A DNA stretch of 64,000 nucleotides from Salinicoccus kekensis (lineage in GTDB: Bacteria; Bacillota; Bacilli; Staphylococcales; Salinicoccaceae), in assembly GCF_900220995.1 (NCBI RefSeq), contig NZ_OBQF01000002.1:248001-312000 (forward strand), given 5' to 3'. Shown here one piece after another: positions 52,042 to 61,630 of this stretch; position 1 is the stretch's first letter; each line of letters starts with the position of its first letter. The notes beneath the pieces were generated by a model that worked only from the letters and a program-made list of their open reading frames with translations, searched no databases and was not told where the DNA came from. Made by a program: the position numbers and the translations under genes.

Positions 52042-53571
52042 TTATAAAGGGCTGCCGTTTCTCACGGCGGCGAGCTCTTTTTTCAAGGCTTCAATTTCTT
52101 CCCTCATCTCCATATTCTCCCTCCTCAGGCGATTTAGAGGGATAGATGCCGTCTGTTCCGGCATTTCGAATTTATACATCAGCAGTGAATCCCATTCATT
52201 CTGGGCGGTGACCGTGACGTTCAGTTTAGGGGCGATCTTGATCAGTTCCTGCAGAAATGATGTCAGATGTTTCGTCGTCCCTGCCACCACCATCTTCGCC
52301 CTGTTCTTCCCAAGCATCCTTATATTTCCGCCGAGCCTGTGGCCTGCCGCCGAGTTGAGCAGGACGTTCCGGTAATAGTTGATATTGCCGTTCAGCTCCA
52401 GATGGACATTTTCAACCTTGCTCTTCGGCAGCGGCGGCAATATGACTTCTTTCACTATACCTTTTTTAAGGAACCGGAAGATACCATCAAAGTCGAAGGT
52501 GAAGTATTCATTGATGCCGGTATCCATTGATGCAGTCTCTGGAAAATAGTAGTCGACGATTTTCTTTGCGACATCCCTTGATTCCCCGTAAATCGGGAAC
52601 ATATGACCGCCGAGATCGGGTCTGCAGTTGATTTCAAGCACTTTGTTGACATCATTTTCCGCATCCCTGATGATATCGACCCCGCCCATGTTCATACCGG
52701 GTATGCTTTTCACTGCGTTGACTGCGGTCATTTTATAATCTTCGGTGACATTATCGGTGATATCCACCGTGTCCGCCGCGTTGCTCGCAAATGTACTGTC
52801 TGTTAAATTGATTTTTTCACCCTTTTCCGGCACTGAATCAAGAGTATAGCCATGACGGCCGATGTAATCGGTGAGGGTGTCATCCATTTTGATCCGGCTG
52901 TTGCTCAAATGCGGATTCAATTTACGCCGCTGGTTTTTGAGCTCTATCAGCTGTCCAATGGAGTGTTCACCGTCCCCTTCAATATGGGCCGGGATCCGTT
53001 TGAATGCGGCAATCATTTCGTCCTCGATGACGTACGCCCTCGTGTCGAACCCCTCTGCATGACGCTCGACAATAATTTCAGTGTACCCCAGTTCACCGTG
53101 GACATGTTCCAGGGCCGCAGACAGTGACCCCCTGTCCATAAGATTCGTCCGCACCCCGATCGCAAGGCTCGCGTGTGCCGGCTTGACGATCACCGGGTAG
53201 CCGATTGATTCCGCATATTCCAGGGCTTCTTCAAAATCATTATTTTGAACTGAGATAACTTTACCTTCCGGCACGGAAACACCCGCTGCAGCCAGATGCT
53301 GCTTCGTCAGCTCCTTGCTCTTGCCGATCTGCCTTGCCTCTTTTGCGACCTTATCGCCGAGGGACAGCTGGAACCTGTATTCCCTGCCGCCGTAGGACAG
53401 CTTATGCCGGATCTTGATGCGGTTCTTCACGTACACCGTCATGAACCTCACTTCAATCCCCCGCCGCCATGCTTCAAGTGTCATCCTGTACATGCTGATG
53501 CTCGCTCCCTGTGCTTCCACAGGATGGTTCAGCATGATATCTTCGTAAATATCAAGTGCTTTCAATGCCAT
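52042..53571 (-). CDS. CphA/GshF-like ATP-grasp ligase with degenerate acylphosphatase-like domain (member 1)
   Basis: 509 residues. N-terminal domain (1-85) with SISMYRMTLEAWRRGIEVRF. ATP-grasp core (about 88-345): GYPVIVKPAHASLAIGV, GDGEHSIGQLI, LTDSTFASNAADTVDITD and VLEINCRPDLGGHMFP. An AcP-like region (about 375-465) has GNINYYRNVL and IRMLGKN: the acylphosphatase Asn is lost and the Arg is doubtful. The EW signature shared with the paralogues follows, then a coiled coil (LRRENMEMREEIEALKKEL). Separated from the other five ligases by two plus-strand genes. Substrate unknown. Confidence 0.8.
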   Translation of the reverse strand: MALKALDIYEDIMLNHPVEAQGASISMYRMTLEAWRRGIEVRFMTVYVKNRIKIRHKLSYGGREYRFQLSLGDKVAKEARQIGKSKELTKQHLAAAGVSVPEGKVISVQNNDFEEALEYAESIGYPVIVKPAHASLAIGVRTNLMDRGSLSAALEHVHGELGYTEIIVERHAEGFDTRAYVIEDEMIAAFKRIPAHIEGDGEHSIGQLIELKNQRRKLNPHLSNSRIKMDDTLTDYIGRHGYTLDSVPEKGEKINLTDSTFASNAADTVDITDNVTEDYKMTAVNAVKSIPGMNMGGVDIIRDAENDVNKVLEINCRPDLGGHMFPIYGESRDVAKKIVDYYFPETASMDTGINEYFTFDFDGIFRFLKKGIVKEVILPPLPKSKVENVHLELNGNINYYRNVLLNSAAGHRLGGNIRMLGKNRAKMVVAGTTKHLTSFLQELIKIAPKLNVTVTAQNEWDSLLMYKFEMPEQTASIPLNRLRRENMEMREEIEALKKELAAVRNGSPL

Positions 53572-53723
53572 TCAAATCGCCTCTTTCCCCTTCTTTACCT
53601 TATAATGAATTATATACGTAATCCTCCGGACGTTTCAATTTATAGAGGGAGGGGAATCGTTACAAAAAGATTCAGATGTATAAACTGCATCATAAAAGTG
53701 AATCTGAGAAGGAGTATATCCAA

Positions 53724-54203
53724 ATGAAGATGTATACTTTGACCCGTCATCAGACACTGCCCGTCACCCCCGAAGAAGCCTGGGCATTCTTTTCCAACCC
53801 TCAGAAACTCGAGGAAATCACCCCGGGGGACATGCCATTCAAGATGATTGGTGAGGACTTCCCCGGCATGTACGCCGGGATGATCATCCAATACAACATC
53901 GAACCCTTCCCGAAGTTCCCCGTCAAATGGATCACTGAGATCACACATGTTGAAGAGGGGAAGTATTTTGTCGATGAACAGCGCTTCGGCCCGTTCAAAT
54001 TCTGGCATCACCAGCATCATTTCCGCGAAATTGAAGGCGGTGTGGAAATCATCGATACGGTGAATTACATCCTTCCATTCCAGATCATCGGACGCGCCGC
54101 CCACAAACTGGTGGTTGAAAAGCGCCTTGAGGAGATTTTTGACTTCAGGCAGAAGACACTGCTGGAAGCTTTCGGGGAAATGGAAGAGCGATTGCATTTT
54201 TAA
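53724..54203 (+). CDS. SRPBCC family protein
   Basis: 159 residues from the ATG nine bases after AAGGAG. The SRPBCC pattern is TRHQTLPVTPEEAWAFFSNP, then TEITHVEEGKYFVDEQRFGPFKFWHHQHHFRE, and a C-terminal helix with RRA-type HKLVVEKRLEEIFDFR. Such proteins are found near NAD-dependent epimerases in other genomes; no partner is seen here. Ligand unknown. Followed by the HmoB-like gene on the same strand. Confidence 0.82.
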   Translation: MKMYTLTRHQTLPVTPEEAWAFFSNPQKLEEITPGDMPFKMIGEDFPGMYAGMIIQYNIEPFPKFPVKWITEITHVEEGKYFVDEQRFGPFKFWHHQHHFREIEGGVEIIDTVNYILPFQIIGRAAHKLVVEKRLEEIFDFRQKTLLEAFGEMEERLHF

Positions 54204-54233
54204 TGACATTTAATATTATTTTGGAGGCTGAAC

Positions 54234-54683
54234 GTGATTAATATACTGCTTAAACAGAAAAACACTGATGAGACGATCGAGGTAAAAGAAGAAAGCAAAA
54301 ACATTCAAATCGGCGATGACCACTATGAAGTCATCGACCAGGCCGGCAGCCTGGAAGACAGCGGCGCCGTCGTCTTGAACTGCATACCCGTTAAACCCGA
54401 AGGCCGGGAGAAATTCGAAGCAAGATTTTTGAACCGTCCGAAGAAAATCGAAAACGAAGAAGGCTTTAAGGCCATAAGAGTTTCCCGGCCGCTTGATGGC
54501 GATACCTATATCGTCCTGACCCAGTGGACATCCGAAGAGGCTTTCAGGAACTGGCAGGACTCCGAAGCCTATTCACATGCACATCAGAAGCGAGGTACAG
54601 ATAAAGGTCTCGACCGCGATGAGAGTGTGCTGAAGTCGAAACCTTATCATGAGGTTTATGACGTTTCAGAAGAAATGATATAA
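54234..54683 (+). CDS. Heme-degrading monooxygenase-like protein (HmoB/IsdG family)
   Basis: 149 residues from a GTG after TTGGAGG. The C-terminal ABM domain (about residues 45-130) has FLNRPKKIENEEGFKAIRVSRP and WTSEEAFRNWQDSEAYSHAH, giving the Asn, Trp and His of the IsdG-type triad in the expected order. The N-terminal 40 residues are an HmoB-like extra strand region. Heme breakdown for iron is the likely role. Confidence 0.85.
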   Translation: MINILLKQKNTDETIEVKEESKNIQIGDDHYEVIDQAGSLEDSGAVVLNCIPVKPEGREKFEARFLNRPKKIENEEGFKAIRVSRPLDGDTYIVLTQWTSEEAFRNWQDSEAYSHAHQKRGTDKGLDRDESVLKSKPYHEVYDVSEEMI

Positions 54684-54699
54684 GAAAATTTATATTCTC

Positions 54700-54737
54700 C
54701 CAAGACGAAACCGATTCATTTCGGTTCCGTCTTTTTG
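54700..54737. terminator. Bidirectional hairpin, HmoB-like gene / ATP-grasp gene
   Basis: AAGACGAAACCGA and TCGGTTCCGTCTT pair with one mismatch and run into T-rich sequence. Confidence 0.75.
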
Positions 54738-56029
54738 ACTTTCGATTTATTCTTCTTAATGAAAGAAGGTACTGCAGATTGTAGTTTTGAGGCGTACTGC
54801 CATCTTTTACTGAGCTTCATTCTTATGATTTCTGCTTCCTTCTCTTCCAGACGAATGCGTAACTTCATATTTTCCTCCTCAAGGCTTTTGATTTTCATAT
54901 TTGCTTCTCTTTTCCTATCTTTGCGCATCAGTTTTGGCTGTGTTTTTTGCATCTTCTCCTTCACATACTGAAGTATTTCCTCTGTATGATTCCCCAAAGC
55001 AGGCTTACGGGTGATAAGCTGCCCAATCCAGAGCGGACCCGTGAAGTTTGCCTCTATAAAGACCGGTTTGCCATCTTCACGTATCGCTATATCCCACGAA
55101 ATATAATTTATATGGAGTATATTTCTATGACAATCCCTTGCAAACTGTTTTATCTCTTCAAAATTCCTTAGAGGATCCAAGTCGCCAAAACACACTCCTG
55201 TCGTGGGGTGGTGGGTGTAAGTCTGCATCCGGTCATCCAGTGCAATATCAAAAAATTCACCTGTATCCTTGATACCGAGACACAGACCACCGGCTCCCAT
55301 ATTATCTTTCACATCATTGTTGACACCATATCTGGCCAATGAAGATATATATACGATTTCATTATTCCACCTCATTGTATACATCCTGAGCGTGTTGACC
55401 GAGGACGGATGCGGTCTGGCCATAATTTCATGTTGCCTGATCGCTTTTTGTACGATAAAATTTTCCCTATATAATTTCTCCAATCTTTTAAGATCGATGG
55501 GCTTTCCATTAAGAAACAACTTGTCTCCTCTGGCATCCAGTTTTTTAATCATTTTTCCGTTATTCTTTCGGCTTGGTTTGACAATGAGATAATCATCAGC
55601 TTCTTTAAAAATCTCTTCTGCTCGATCCTTATCGATACTGTTGTTGTACGCATCATAATATTGACCGCTCACATTCTTTATGGCAGTTTCAGCAGATCTT
55701 GGCGGATTGATGAAAACATCATAGAGATTTTTATCAATATAACCGGGGGTCATATCATAATCATTTAAAAAAGGGAGAATTTCACGTCTCATTATTTGAT
55801 TGGGTAAAAGTTCTGGAGTTTTATCACCGGTAAGATTCATCAGAGCGACATGAAGAGTGGGATCAATTTTCTTACCATAGTGTTTTTCCCAATACTGTTG
55901 TACTTCGCCTATGAAACTTTCATCAATGTCACTCAATACGCCCTTCTCTTTACATCGTTTGAAAGCGATCGATTTTGTGTTCATACTCAGTTGGCTGTAA
56001 TCCTTACTTTCCTGTTCTTGATTTTTCAT
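54716..56029 (-). CDS. Sugar-transfer-associated ATP-grasp protein (member 2)
   Basis: 437 residues of the ATPgrasp_ST type (PF14397), distinct from its neighbours. Core segments: DDYLIVKPSRKNNGKMI near residue 147, FIVQKAIRQHEIMARPHPSSVNTLRM near 195, GGLCLGIKDTG, and the metal-site end WDIAIREDGKPVFIEANF near 320. A coiled coil (about 375-410) and a basic tail with SKRWQYASKLQ close the protein. Members are common in capsule and exopolysaccharide loci. It has its own promoter with a cre-like element. Confidence 0.82.
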   Translation of the reverse strand: MKNQEQESKDYSQLSMNTKSIAFKRCKEKGVLSDIDESFIGEVQQYWEKHYGKKIDPTLHVALMNLTGDKTPELLPNQIMRREILPFLNDYDMTPGYIDKNLYDVFINPPRSAETAIKNVSGQYYDAYNNSIDKDRAEEIFKEADDYLIVKPSRKNNGKMIKKLDARGDKLFLNGKPIDLKRLEKLYRENFIVQKAIRQHEIMARPHPSSVNTLRMYTMRWNNEIVYISSLARYGVNNDVKDNMGAGGLCLGIKDTGEFFDIALDDRMQTYTHHPTTGVCFGDLDPLRNFEEIKQFARDCHRNILHINYISWDIAIREDGKPVFIEANFTGPLWIGQLITRKPALGNHTEEILQYVKEKMQKTQPKLMRKDRKREANMKIKSLEEENMKLRIRLEEKEAEIIRMKLSKRWQYASKLQSAVPSFIKKNKSKVKKTEPK

Positions 56030-56069
56030 TTTGATTTCCCCCAGTATTTATCACACAAGCTAAAAAAAT

Positions 56070-56107
56070 ATTATAATAGTACAATCTTTCTATCACAAGC
56101 GCTTACA
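56070..56107 (-). promoter_or_regulatory. Promoter of ATP-grasp member 2 with cre-like element
   Basis: On the minus strand TTGTGA (56098-56093) and TATAAT (56075-56070) are 17 bp apart. AAGCGCTTACA, a good CcpA half-site with core, lies at 56097-56107 (plus strand), overlapping the -35. Confidence 0.55.
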
Positions 56108-56174
56108 TTTCCCAGATAATGTGAATAGTATATTACAAAAAACATCATGATACTACTGAATCTGATAAATAAAA

Positions 56175-56210
56175 TACCTTCTTTGACAATAGTTCTTGCC
56201 AAAGAAGGTA
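56175..56210 (-). terminator. Terminator after ATP-grasp member 3
   Basis: TACCTTCTTTG and CAAAGAAGGTA form a perfect stem; on the minus strand TTTTATTT follows. Confidence 0.85.
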
Positions 56211-56213
56211 TTT

Positions 56214-58034
56214 TTATTTGAGTTTTTTACTTTTTCTCGATGATATTCCTTTTTTATTCAAAATATTATGCTTTCTTAAAGGTTTAGTTATTCTCCAAGA
56301 TTTACTATTTACAGTATTCTTATATTTCTTCCAAAGGGTGGCATATTCTGTTTCCAAATTTTGTATTTTTGTTGACAGTGAGTTTTCTGAACTTATACGG
56401 GCTCTTTCACTCTCTCCAACCTTTATAGTTAAAGCCTCTTTTTCCTCTTCCAGTTCATTCAGCTGACTTTGTATATACTCCAGTTGGCTCAGATAATTTG
56501 TGTTCTTTTCTTTTTCATCCCATAAATTTTCTTCAGTATCCTGATATTTACTTTGAAGTGCCTTATTTTCACGTTCTTTTTTTCTAAGCTTTTCAGATAT
56601 TTCCTTAATGGACTCCTTTTCGATGATAAAGCCTGTATTCACCGGCTTAAACCACTCCAGCTCTTCAACGTCACTCACACCGAAACCTTTAACTTCACTG
56701 GAAATGAAGTTCTTGAGTTTCATTAATACTTCATCATTTTCACCCGCTGCAATAACCTGATACTGAGTGGGATTAAGTTTTTTAACATATCCATGAATGC
56801 CGAGCCTTAAAGCTTCTAGCCTGATCTCTGTCGTCAAGATTGGACTCGAATATTCAAGTTTAACGATGAACTTTTTAGTCCGATATATGCCTGTATGTTT
56901 CAATGGATGAACCTGTACTTCATATACTGTTATATTGTCCAATGGTTCAATCTTAGAGTCAAAATCAAAGTATAAATTACTTCTTTCGACATCCTTGGTT
57001 TCAGGAAAATATAAATCAACTATAGGGCGGACTACATCCTTCGGTTTTCCTTCAGCCGGATATACATGCAGCCATATCCCTGGTTTAGTATTGACTTCAA
57101 TGACTGTAGGTTCATCATTTTCCGGATTAACGATGAGATCCAACCCGGCGACAGTCAAGCCTGGAATAGCTTGAGTAGCTTTTTCAGCAATCTCCTTTAA
57201 CTTATCAGGTAAGTCATCAGTAACCTCTACAGGATCGCCCCCTGTTGAGACGTTTGAATTCCTTCTTAAAAACAGTTGTTTCCCGGCATCCAGAACGCTG
57301 TCCAATGTGTAGCCATTCTTTTCGATATTCTGCTTCACTTCTCTATCAATCATTATTCTCTTTTTTGATAAGGACGGGTTTTTCAGTTTGGTTCTGTTTT
57401 TTCTTTTGATTAGGGTTTTAATGCTGTCTTTACCATTCCCTGTAATATTCGCAGGAATTCTATTTACTGCCCCCGTCAACTTTCCATCTACTGTCAGAAC
57501 ACGGAATTCATCCCCGGGGATAAATTCTTCAATTATCACATTTTTGTAATTCATTTCATCCCTTAAATGGTTTATGACATCCAATAGTTCTTCTTCTGAG
57601 TTCAAATTGGAAAAGACACCTGTTCCGGCATTCCCGTCCACTGGTTTTACGACTACTGGAAAATTTAATGATTCGGCAAAACTAAGATATTCTTCTTCAT
57701 TTGATGAAGTCCTGAACACTCTCCCCTTTGGGACTTTTATGCCGGCATCAGCCAGATATTTCTTGGTCAAATCTTTATACTCACAGACATCGAAAGCTTC
57801 CGGTGACAGCTTATCACCAAGAGATGATTCGAAATAATGTTTTTTTCCCTCATACTCCAATGAATATCTGATTAAAACCTTATTTTCTGGATTATCAATA
57901 GTGAAGAAGTTAACTTTTATGCCTCTTCTCCATGCTTCCAGTGCAATGAGGTACATGCTTAATTTATTGCCGTAGCCTTCCGTTGGTACAGCTTCCTTCA
58001 AGTGGTTGAGCCATTCAGCATTTTCTGTATTCAT
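56214..58034 (-). CDS. CphA/GshF-like ATP-grasp ligase with degenerate acylphosphatase-like domain and long coiled coil (member 3)
   Basis: 606 residues. N-domain with LSMYLIALEAWRRGIKVNFF; ATP-grasp with FPVVVKPVDGNAGTGV, GNGKDSIKTLIKRKN, LRRNSNVSTGGDPVEVTD and VIEVNTKPGIWLHVYP. AcP-like domain (about 395-475): the FR loop has become SSPILTT and the GYVxN Asn is Lys, so it cannot be an active acylphosphatase by motif. The shared EWFKPV signature follows. A coiled coil of about 100 residues (490-580) leads to SKSWRITKPLRKHN. Substrate unknown. Confidence 0.82.
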   Translation of the reverse strand: MNTENAEWLNHLKEAVPTEGYGNKLSMYLIALEAWRRGIKVNFFTIDNPENKVLIRYSLEYEGKKHYFESSLGDKLSPEAFDVCEYKDLTKKYLADAGIKVPKGRVFRTSSNEEEYLSFAESLNFPVVVKPVDGNAGTGVFSNLNSEEELLDVINHLRDEMNYKNVIIEEFIPGDEFRVLTVDGKLTGAVNRIPANITGNGKDSIKTLIKRKNRTKLKNPSLSKKRIMIDREVKQNIEKNGYTLDSVLDAGKQLFLRRNSNVSTGGDPVEVTDDLPDKLKEIAEKATQAIPGLTVAGLDLIVNPENDEPTVIEVNTKPGIWLHVYPAEGKPKDVVRPIVDLYFPETKDVERSNLYFDFDSKIEPLDNITVYEVQVHPLKHTGIYRTKKFIVKLEYSSPILTTEIRLEALRLGIHGYVKKLNPTQYQVIAAGENDEVLMKLKNFISSEVKGFGVSDVEELEWFKPVNTGFIIEKESIKEISEKLRKKERENKALQSKYQDTEENLWDEKEKNTNYLSQLEYIQSQLNELEEEKEALTIKVGESERARISSENSLSTKIQNLETEYATLWKKYKNTVNSKSWRITKPLRKHNILNKKGISSRKSKKLK

Positions 58035-58137
58035 TCAGTATCCCCCAGACTTGATATAAATCTGCATCATATATTGTATTTATAAAGATTGATGCACCTA
58101 TGTGGTAATAAGTCTTATCGATGCCAATGTGCAGCAG

Positions 58138-59724
58138 CTACTTTTCCCTTTTGATCACTTTATATGCCTTCCTGAAAGGTTCCATTATTCTCCATGTTTT
58201 CCTGGCTTTAAATCTTTGGTATCTGGCTTCCAGTTCAATATTTCTGGCTTGAAGCCTTTCCAATTCTTTTTCCAACTGCAATGGAGTTAAATCAGTCTTC
58301 CTGTTTTTAATTTCAAAGAAAATCTTGACCGGCTTATTCCATTCCTCTTCTTCAATTGATGTGACTTCGACATTTTTAGGGCCCTTAAAACATTTTTCAA
58401 TGAATTTTTCGACCTTAAGTTTGTCAGTCCCTGCCACAACAATTAAAACTGTTCCATCTTCCTGATTTTCTACAAAACCGTTTAAATTCCTGTACTTTGC
58501 CTGATCTTTGACCCACCTGCGGAAGCCAGGGACGATCACCTTCCCTGATAAGATTAATTTCTTGCCATAAAGTGGATCAGGCGTAATTGGGGTTACTTGA
58601 ACTTCCGTTGCAGTTCTTTTGTTTAATGGTTCAAGCACACTGTCAAAATCAAAATACAACCAAGATCTGCCTTTATCCTTAGTTTCAGGGAAATAGAAAT
58701 CAATGACTTCTTTGGCAAAATCCCTCGGTGTACCTTCCATCGGGAACAGATGTCCACCGAAACCTGGTCTGGCATTGACTTCAAGCACAACGCCGGTATC
58801 ATTTTCTTCATCCACAATCATATCCACACCATAATGTTGAAGGCCAGGTATGGCCGGACCGACATTTCTGGCAATATTCTTAAGGTTCTCAGTCAGCTTA
58901 TCCGTCACGTCAATGGCGTCTCCGCCCTTGGATAAATTACTTTTCTCCCTCAAATACACGCGTTCACCATCTGCAGGGACCGTTTTTAATTTATATCCCT
59001 TTCTCTTGAGCATTGTTCTGATCTCTCTGTCCACTTTTATCAGTCTGCTCGTTAAATGCGGGTTGGTCATTCTGATTTCGTTCGTCTGATGAATCAGTTC
59101 TTTGATGGTATGTCTGCCATCTCCAAGTATACTTGCCGGTCTGCGGATCATTGCCCCGAGAACCCTGTCGCCGATCACAACAACCCTGAATTCCCGTCCA
59201 GGTATATAATCTTCAACAATGACTTCTTTAAAGCCCATCTCTTCGCGGACATGGGGAATGATGTCCTTCAGTTCCTCAATCGTCTGGATATTTGCAAATA
59301 CTCCATTACCGGCGTTGCCATCCGTCGGCTTGAAGACTATCGGAAAATTCATGGTTTCTGCGAATGACAGAATCTCCTCATCAGTTGAATCTGCACCGAA
59401 CATTTTACCTGCCGGTACCGGCACCGACGTCTCTGCTTTACTTAAATACTGCTTTGTCAATTCCTTATTGTCACAAATATCGAACGCTTCCTGTGTAACA
59501 CCGTCACCCATAGATAATTGGAAGTGATGTGTCTTCTTGCCGTCACTTAATGAATAACGTACTTTCAGCAGATTATTTTCATCAAAATAACTGTAATACC
59601 TCAAGTCTAATCCCCTGCGCCATCCTTCAAGTGCAACTGTGTAAGTACTGATCCTTTTCCCCTGGCCGGCTGGTGGCACGGCCCCCTCATGATGCGGCAT
59701 CCATCTAAATTCCACTTCACTCAT
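58138..59724 (-). CDS. CphA/GshF-like ATP-grasp ligase fused to intact acylphosphatase-like domain (member 4)
   Basis: 528 residues. N-domain (1-88) with ISTYTVALEGWRRGLDLRYY. ATP-grasp (about 90-345): FPIVFKPTDGNAGNGV, GDGRHTIKELIHQ, LREKSNLSKGGDAIDVTD and VVLEVNARPGFGGHLFP. AcP-like domain (about 385-475): GKVIVPGFRRWVKDQAK and NLNGFVENQEDG keep both the phosphate-binding Arg and the catalytic Asn of acylphosphatases. EEEEWNKPVKIFF follows, then a short coiled coil and RKTWRIMEPFR. GGAGG precedes the ATG. CphA and GshF relatives form amide bonds through an acyl-phosphate. Confidence 0.85.
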   Translation of the reverse strand: MSEVEFRWMPHHEGAVPPAGQGKRISTYTVALEGWRRGLDLRYYSYFDENNLLKVRYSLSDGKKTHHFQLSMGDGVTQEAFDICDNKELTKQYLSKAETSVPVPAGKMFGADSTDEEILSFAETMNFPIVFKPTDGNAGNGVFANIQTIEELKDIIPHVREEMGFKEVIVEDYIPGREFRVVVIGDRVLGAMIRRPASILGDGRHTIKELIHQTNEIRMTNPHLTSRLIKVDREIRTMLKRKGYKLKTVPADGERVYLREKSNLSKGGDAIDVTDKLTENLKNIARNVGPAIPGLQHYGVDMIVDEENDTGVVLEVNARPGFGGHLFPMEGTPRDFAKEVIDFYFPETKDKGRSWLYFDFDSVLEPLNKRTATEVQVTPITPDPLYGKKLILSGKVIVPGFRRWVKDQAKYRNLNGFVENQEDGTVLIVVAGTDKLKVEKFIEKCFKGPKNVEVTSIEEEEWNKPVKIFFEIKNRKTDLTPLQLEKELERLQARNIELEARYQRFKARKTWRIMEPFRKAYKVIKREK

Positions 59725-59845
59725 TTAATGTAACCTCCACACTATTATCCATGATAACAGCCTTTCTAAATCCTTCTTGAATACTCATCTTCATAATATC
59801 CATCACGTTTATTTACAATTATACATATCAGACCAAATCATTCAT

Positions 59846-61420
59846 TTATTTTTTAAGTTTCTTTTTGACTTCACCAAAAGCTCTTAATGGCCTGGTCACT
59901 TTCCATGAATTGCTCTCTTTCAACTTCACGATTTCCTTATTCAGCTTTTCAATCTCTCTTTCAAGCTGGACCGGGTTTAAATCGGTTTTACGCCTCTTGA
60001 TTTCAAAGGACATTTTAACCGGCTTATGCCACTCGTCTTCTTCAATCGATTTTATATCGACGTCCCCGGTTCCACTGGAACACTTTTTTATGAAGTCTTC
60101 CACTGCCGCCCGGCCTGTTCCTGCAACCACTATCAGAAGTTTACCATCATCCTGATTCTGCACATAACCATTCAAATTCCTGCGTTTCGCCTGACGTTTA
60201 ATCCAGTTATGAAAGCTTGAGACGTTGACATCACCGGTTAAAATCAGTTTCTTTCCATAAAGTGGATCCGGAGTGATGGTGATGATTTCCACGGATAAAG
60301 TCGTTCCATTTATAATGGGCTCCAAGACACTGTCGAAATCAAAATATAACCCCGATCTGCCTTTATCTTTAGTTTCAGGAAAGTAAAAATCTATAATATC
60401 TTTTGCAACATCTCTCGGCTTCCCTTCCATGGGAAACAGATGCCCGCCGAATCCCGGTCGGGTATTCACTTCCAGAATGACACCGGTGTCATTCTTTTCA
60501 TCCACTATCATGTCCACTCCATAATGTTTGAGGCCCGGAATTGCTTTGCCGACGTTTCTTGCAATGGTTTTTAGATTATCAGTCAATTTATCTGTCACAT
60601 CGATGGCGTCCCCACCTTTGGACAAATTACTTTTTTCCCGAAGGTATATACGTTCGCCATCCCCTGGGACTGTACTCAGCTTGAAACCCTTCCGCTTCAG
60701 TATCGATCTGATTTCCCTGTCCACTTTAATCAGCCGGCTGGTTAAATGCGGATTGGTCATCCTGACCTCATTCGCCTGATGAATCAATTCCTTGATTGTG
60801 CTTTCACCATCGCCCAACACGCTCGCCGGCCGGCGTATCATCGCACCCAATACATGATCATCAATTACAAAAACCCTGTACTCTCTGCCCGGAATATAGT
60901 CCTCAACCATCACTTCTTTAAATTCCAGTTCTTCCCGTACATATGGAATGATTTCTTCCAGTTCATCCAGCGATTCTATGTTCGCAAATACACCGTTTCC
61001 AGCATTACCGTCTGTCGGTTTGAAAACTATCGGAAGCTCCATCGTTTTCGCAAAAGCCAGGATGTCCTCGTCGGTGTAAGTTTCATCAAACACCTTCCCC
61101 TCAGGGACGGGCACAGGGACTTCGGCACTCCTCAAATATTGTTTGGTAATTTCTTTATTATCACAAATATCGAATGCTTCCTTTGTAACCCCATCACCCA
61201 TGGACAATTGGAAATGATGGGTCCTGTCTTCATTGCTCAAAGAGTAGCGGACATTAAAGTTTTGTTCTTCATCATAATGGCCGTAAAACTTTAAATCCAG
61301 TCCTCTGCGCCATCCCTCCAGTGCTACTGTATAGGTGCTGATTCTATTACCCTGCCCTGCTTTCGGTACAGCCCCCTCGTGATGAGGCATCCACCTCCAT
61401 TTGAAACTTGTATCACTCAT
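59846..61420 (-). CDS. CphA/GshF-like ATP-grasp ligase with partly degenerate acylphosphatase-like domain (member 5)
   Basis: 524 residues from the ATG nine bases after GGAGG (the frame extends 19 codons further without a site). A close paralogue of member 4 over its whole length: LPIVFKPTDGNAGNGV, GDGESTIKELIHQ, LREKSNLSKGGDAIDVTD, VILEVNTRPGFGGHLFP. In the AcP-like domain the GFR arginine is replaced by His (VSSFHNWIK) while GYVQN keeps the Asn. EDEWHKPVKMSF follows, then a short coil and SNSWKVTRPLR. Members 4 and 5 arose by recent duplication; even their ribosome sites match. Confidence 0.84.
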   Translation of the reverse strand: MSDTSFKWRWMPHHEGAVPKAGQGNRISTYTVALEGWRRGLDLKFYGHYDEEQNFNVRYSLSNEDRTHHFQLSMGDGVTKEAFDICDNKEITKQYLRSAEVPVPVPEGKVFDETYTDEDILAFAKTMELPIVFKPTDGNAGNGVFANIESLDELEEIIPYVREELEFKEVMVEDYIPGREYRVFVIDDHVLGAMIRRPASVLGDGESTIKELIHQANEVRMTNPHLTSRLIKVDREIRSILKRKGFKLSTVPGDGERIYLREKSNLSKGGDAIDVTDKLTDNLKTIARNVGKAIPGLKHYGVDMIVDEKNDTGVILEVNTRPGFGGHLFPMEGKPRDVAKDIIDFYFPETKDKGRSGLYFDFDSVLEPIINGTTLSVEIITITPDPLYGKKLILTGDVNVSSFHNWIKRQAKRRNLNGYVQNQDDGKLLIVVAGTGRAAVEDFIKKCSSGTGDVDIKSIEEDEWHKPVKMSFEIKRRKTDLNPVQLEREIEKLNKEIVKLKESNSWKVTRPLRAFGEVKKKLKK

Positions 61421-61630
61421 CTTATGTAGCCTCCACGCCAATGATGTTTGTATTAATGATGAAGATCTCCTCTTCATCCAACACCTGGTTTTTATTTCCT
61501 TGATTTATATATTTGAAGTCGATTTTCTTCTAAATGAACTTAAAGCATTATACCATATACGGATTATCTATTAAATTACTTACACTGTTTATATATGGAA
61601 GAAGCAGAGATCTCCGCCGGATGAACATTC

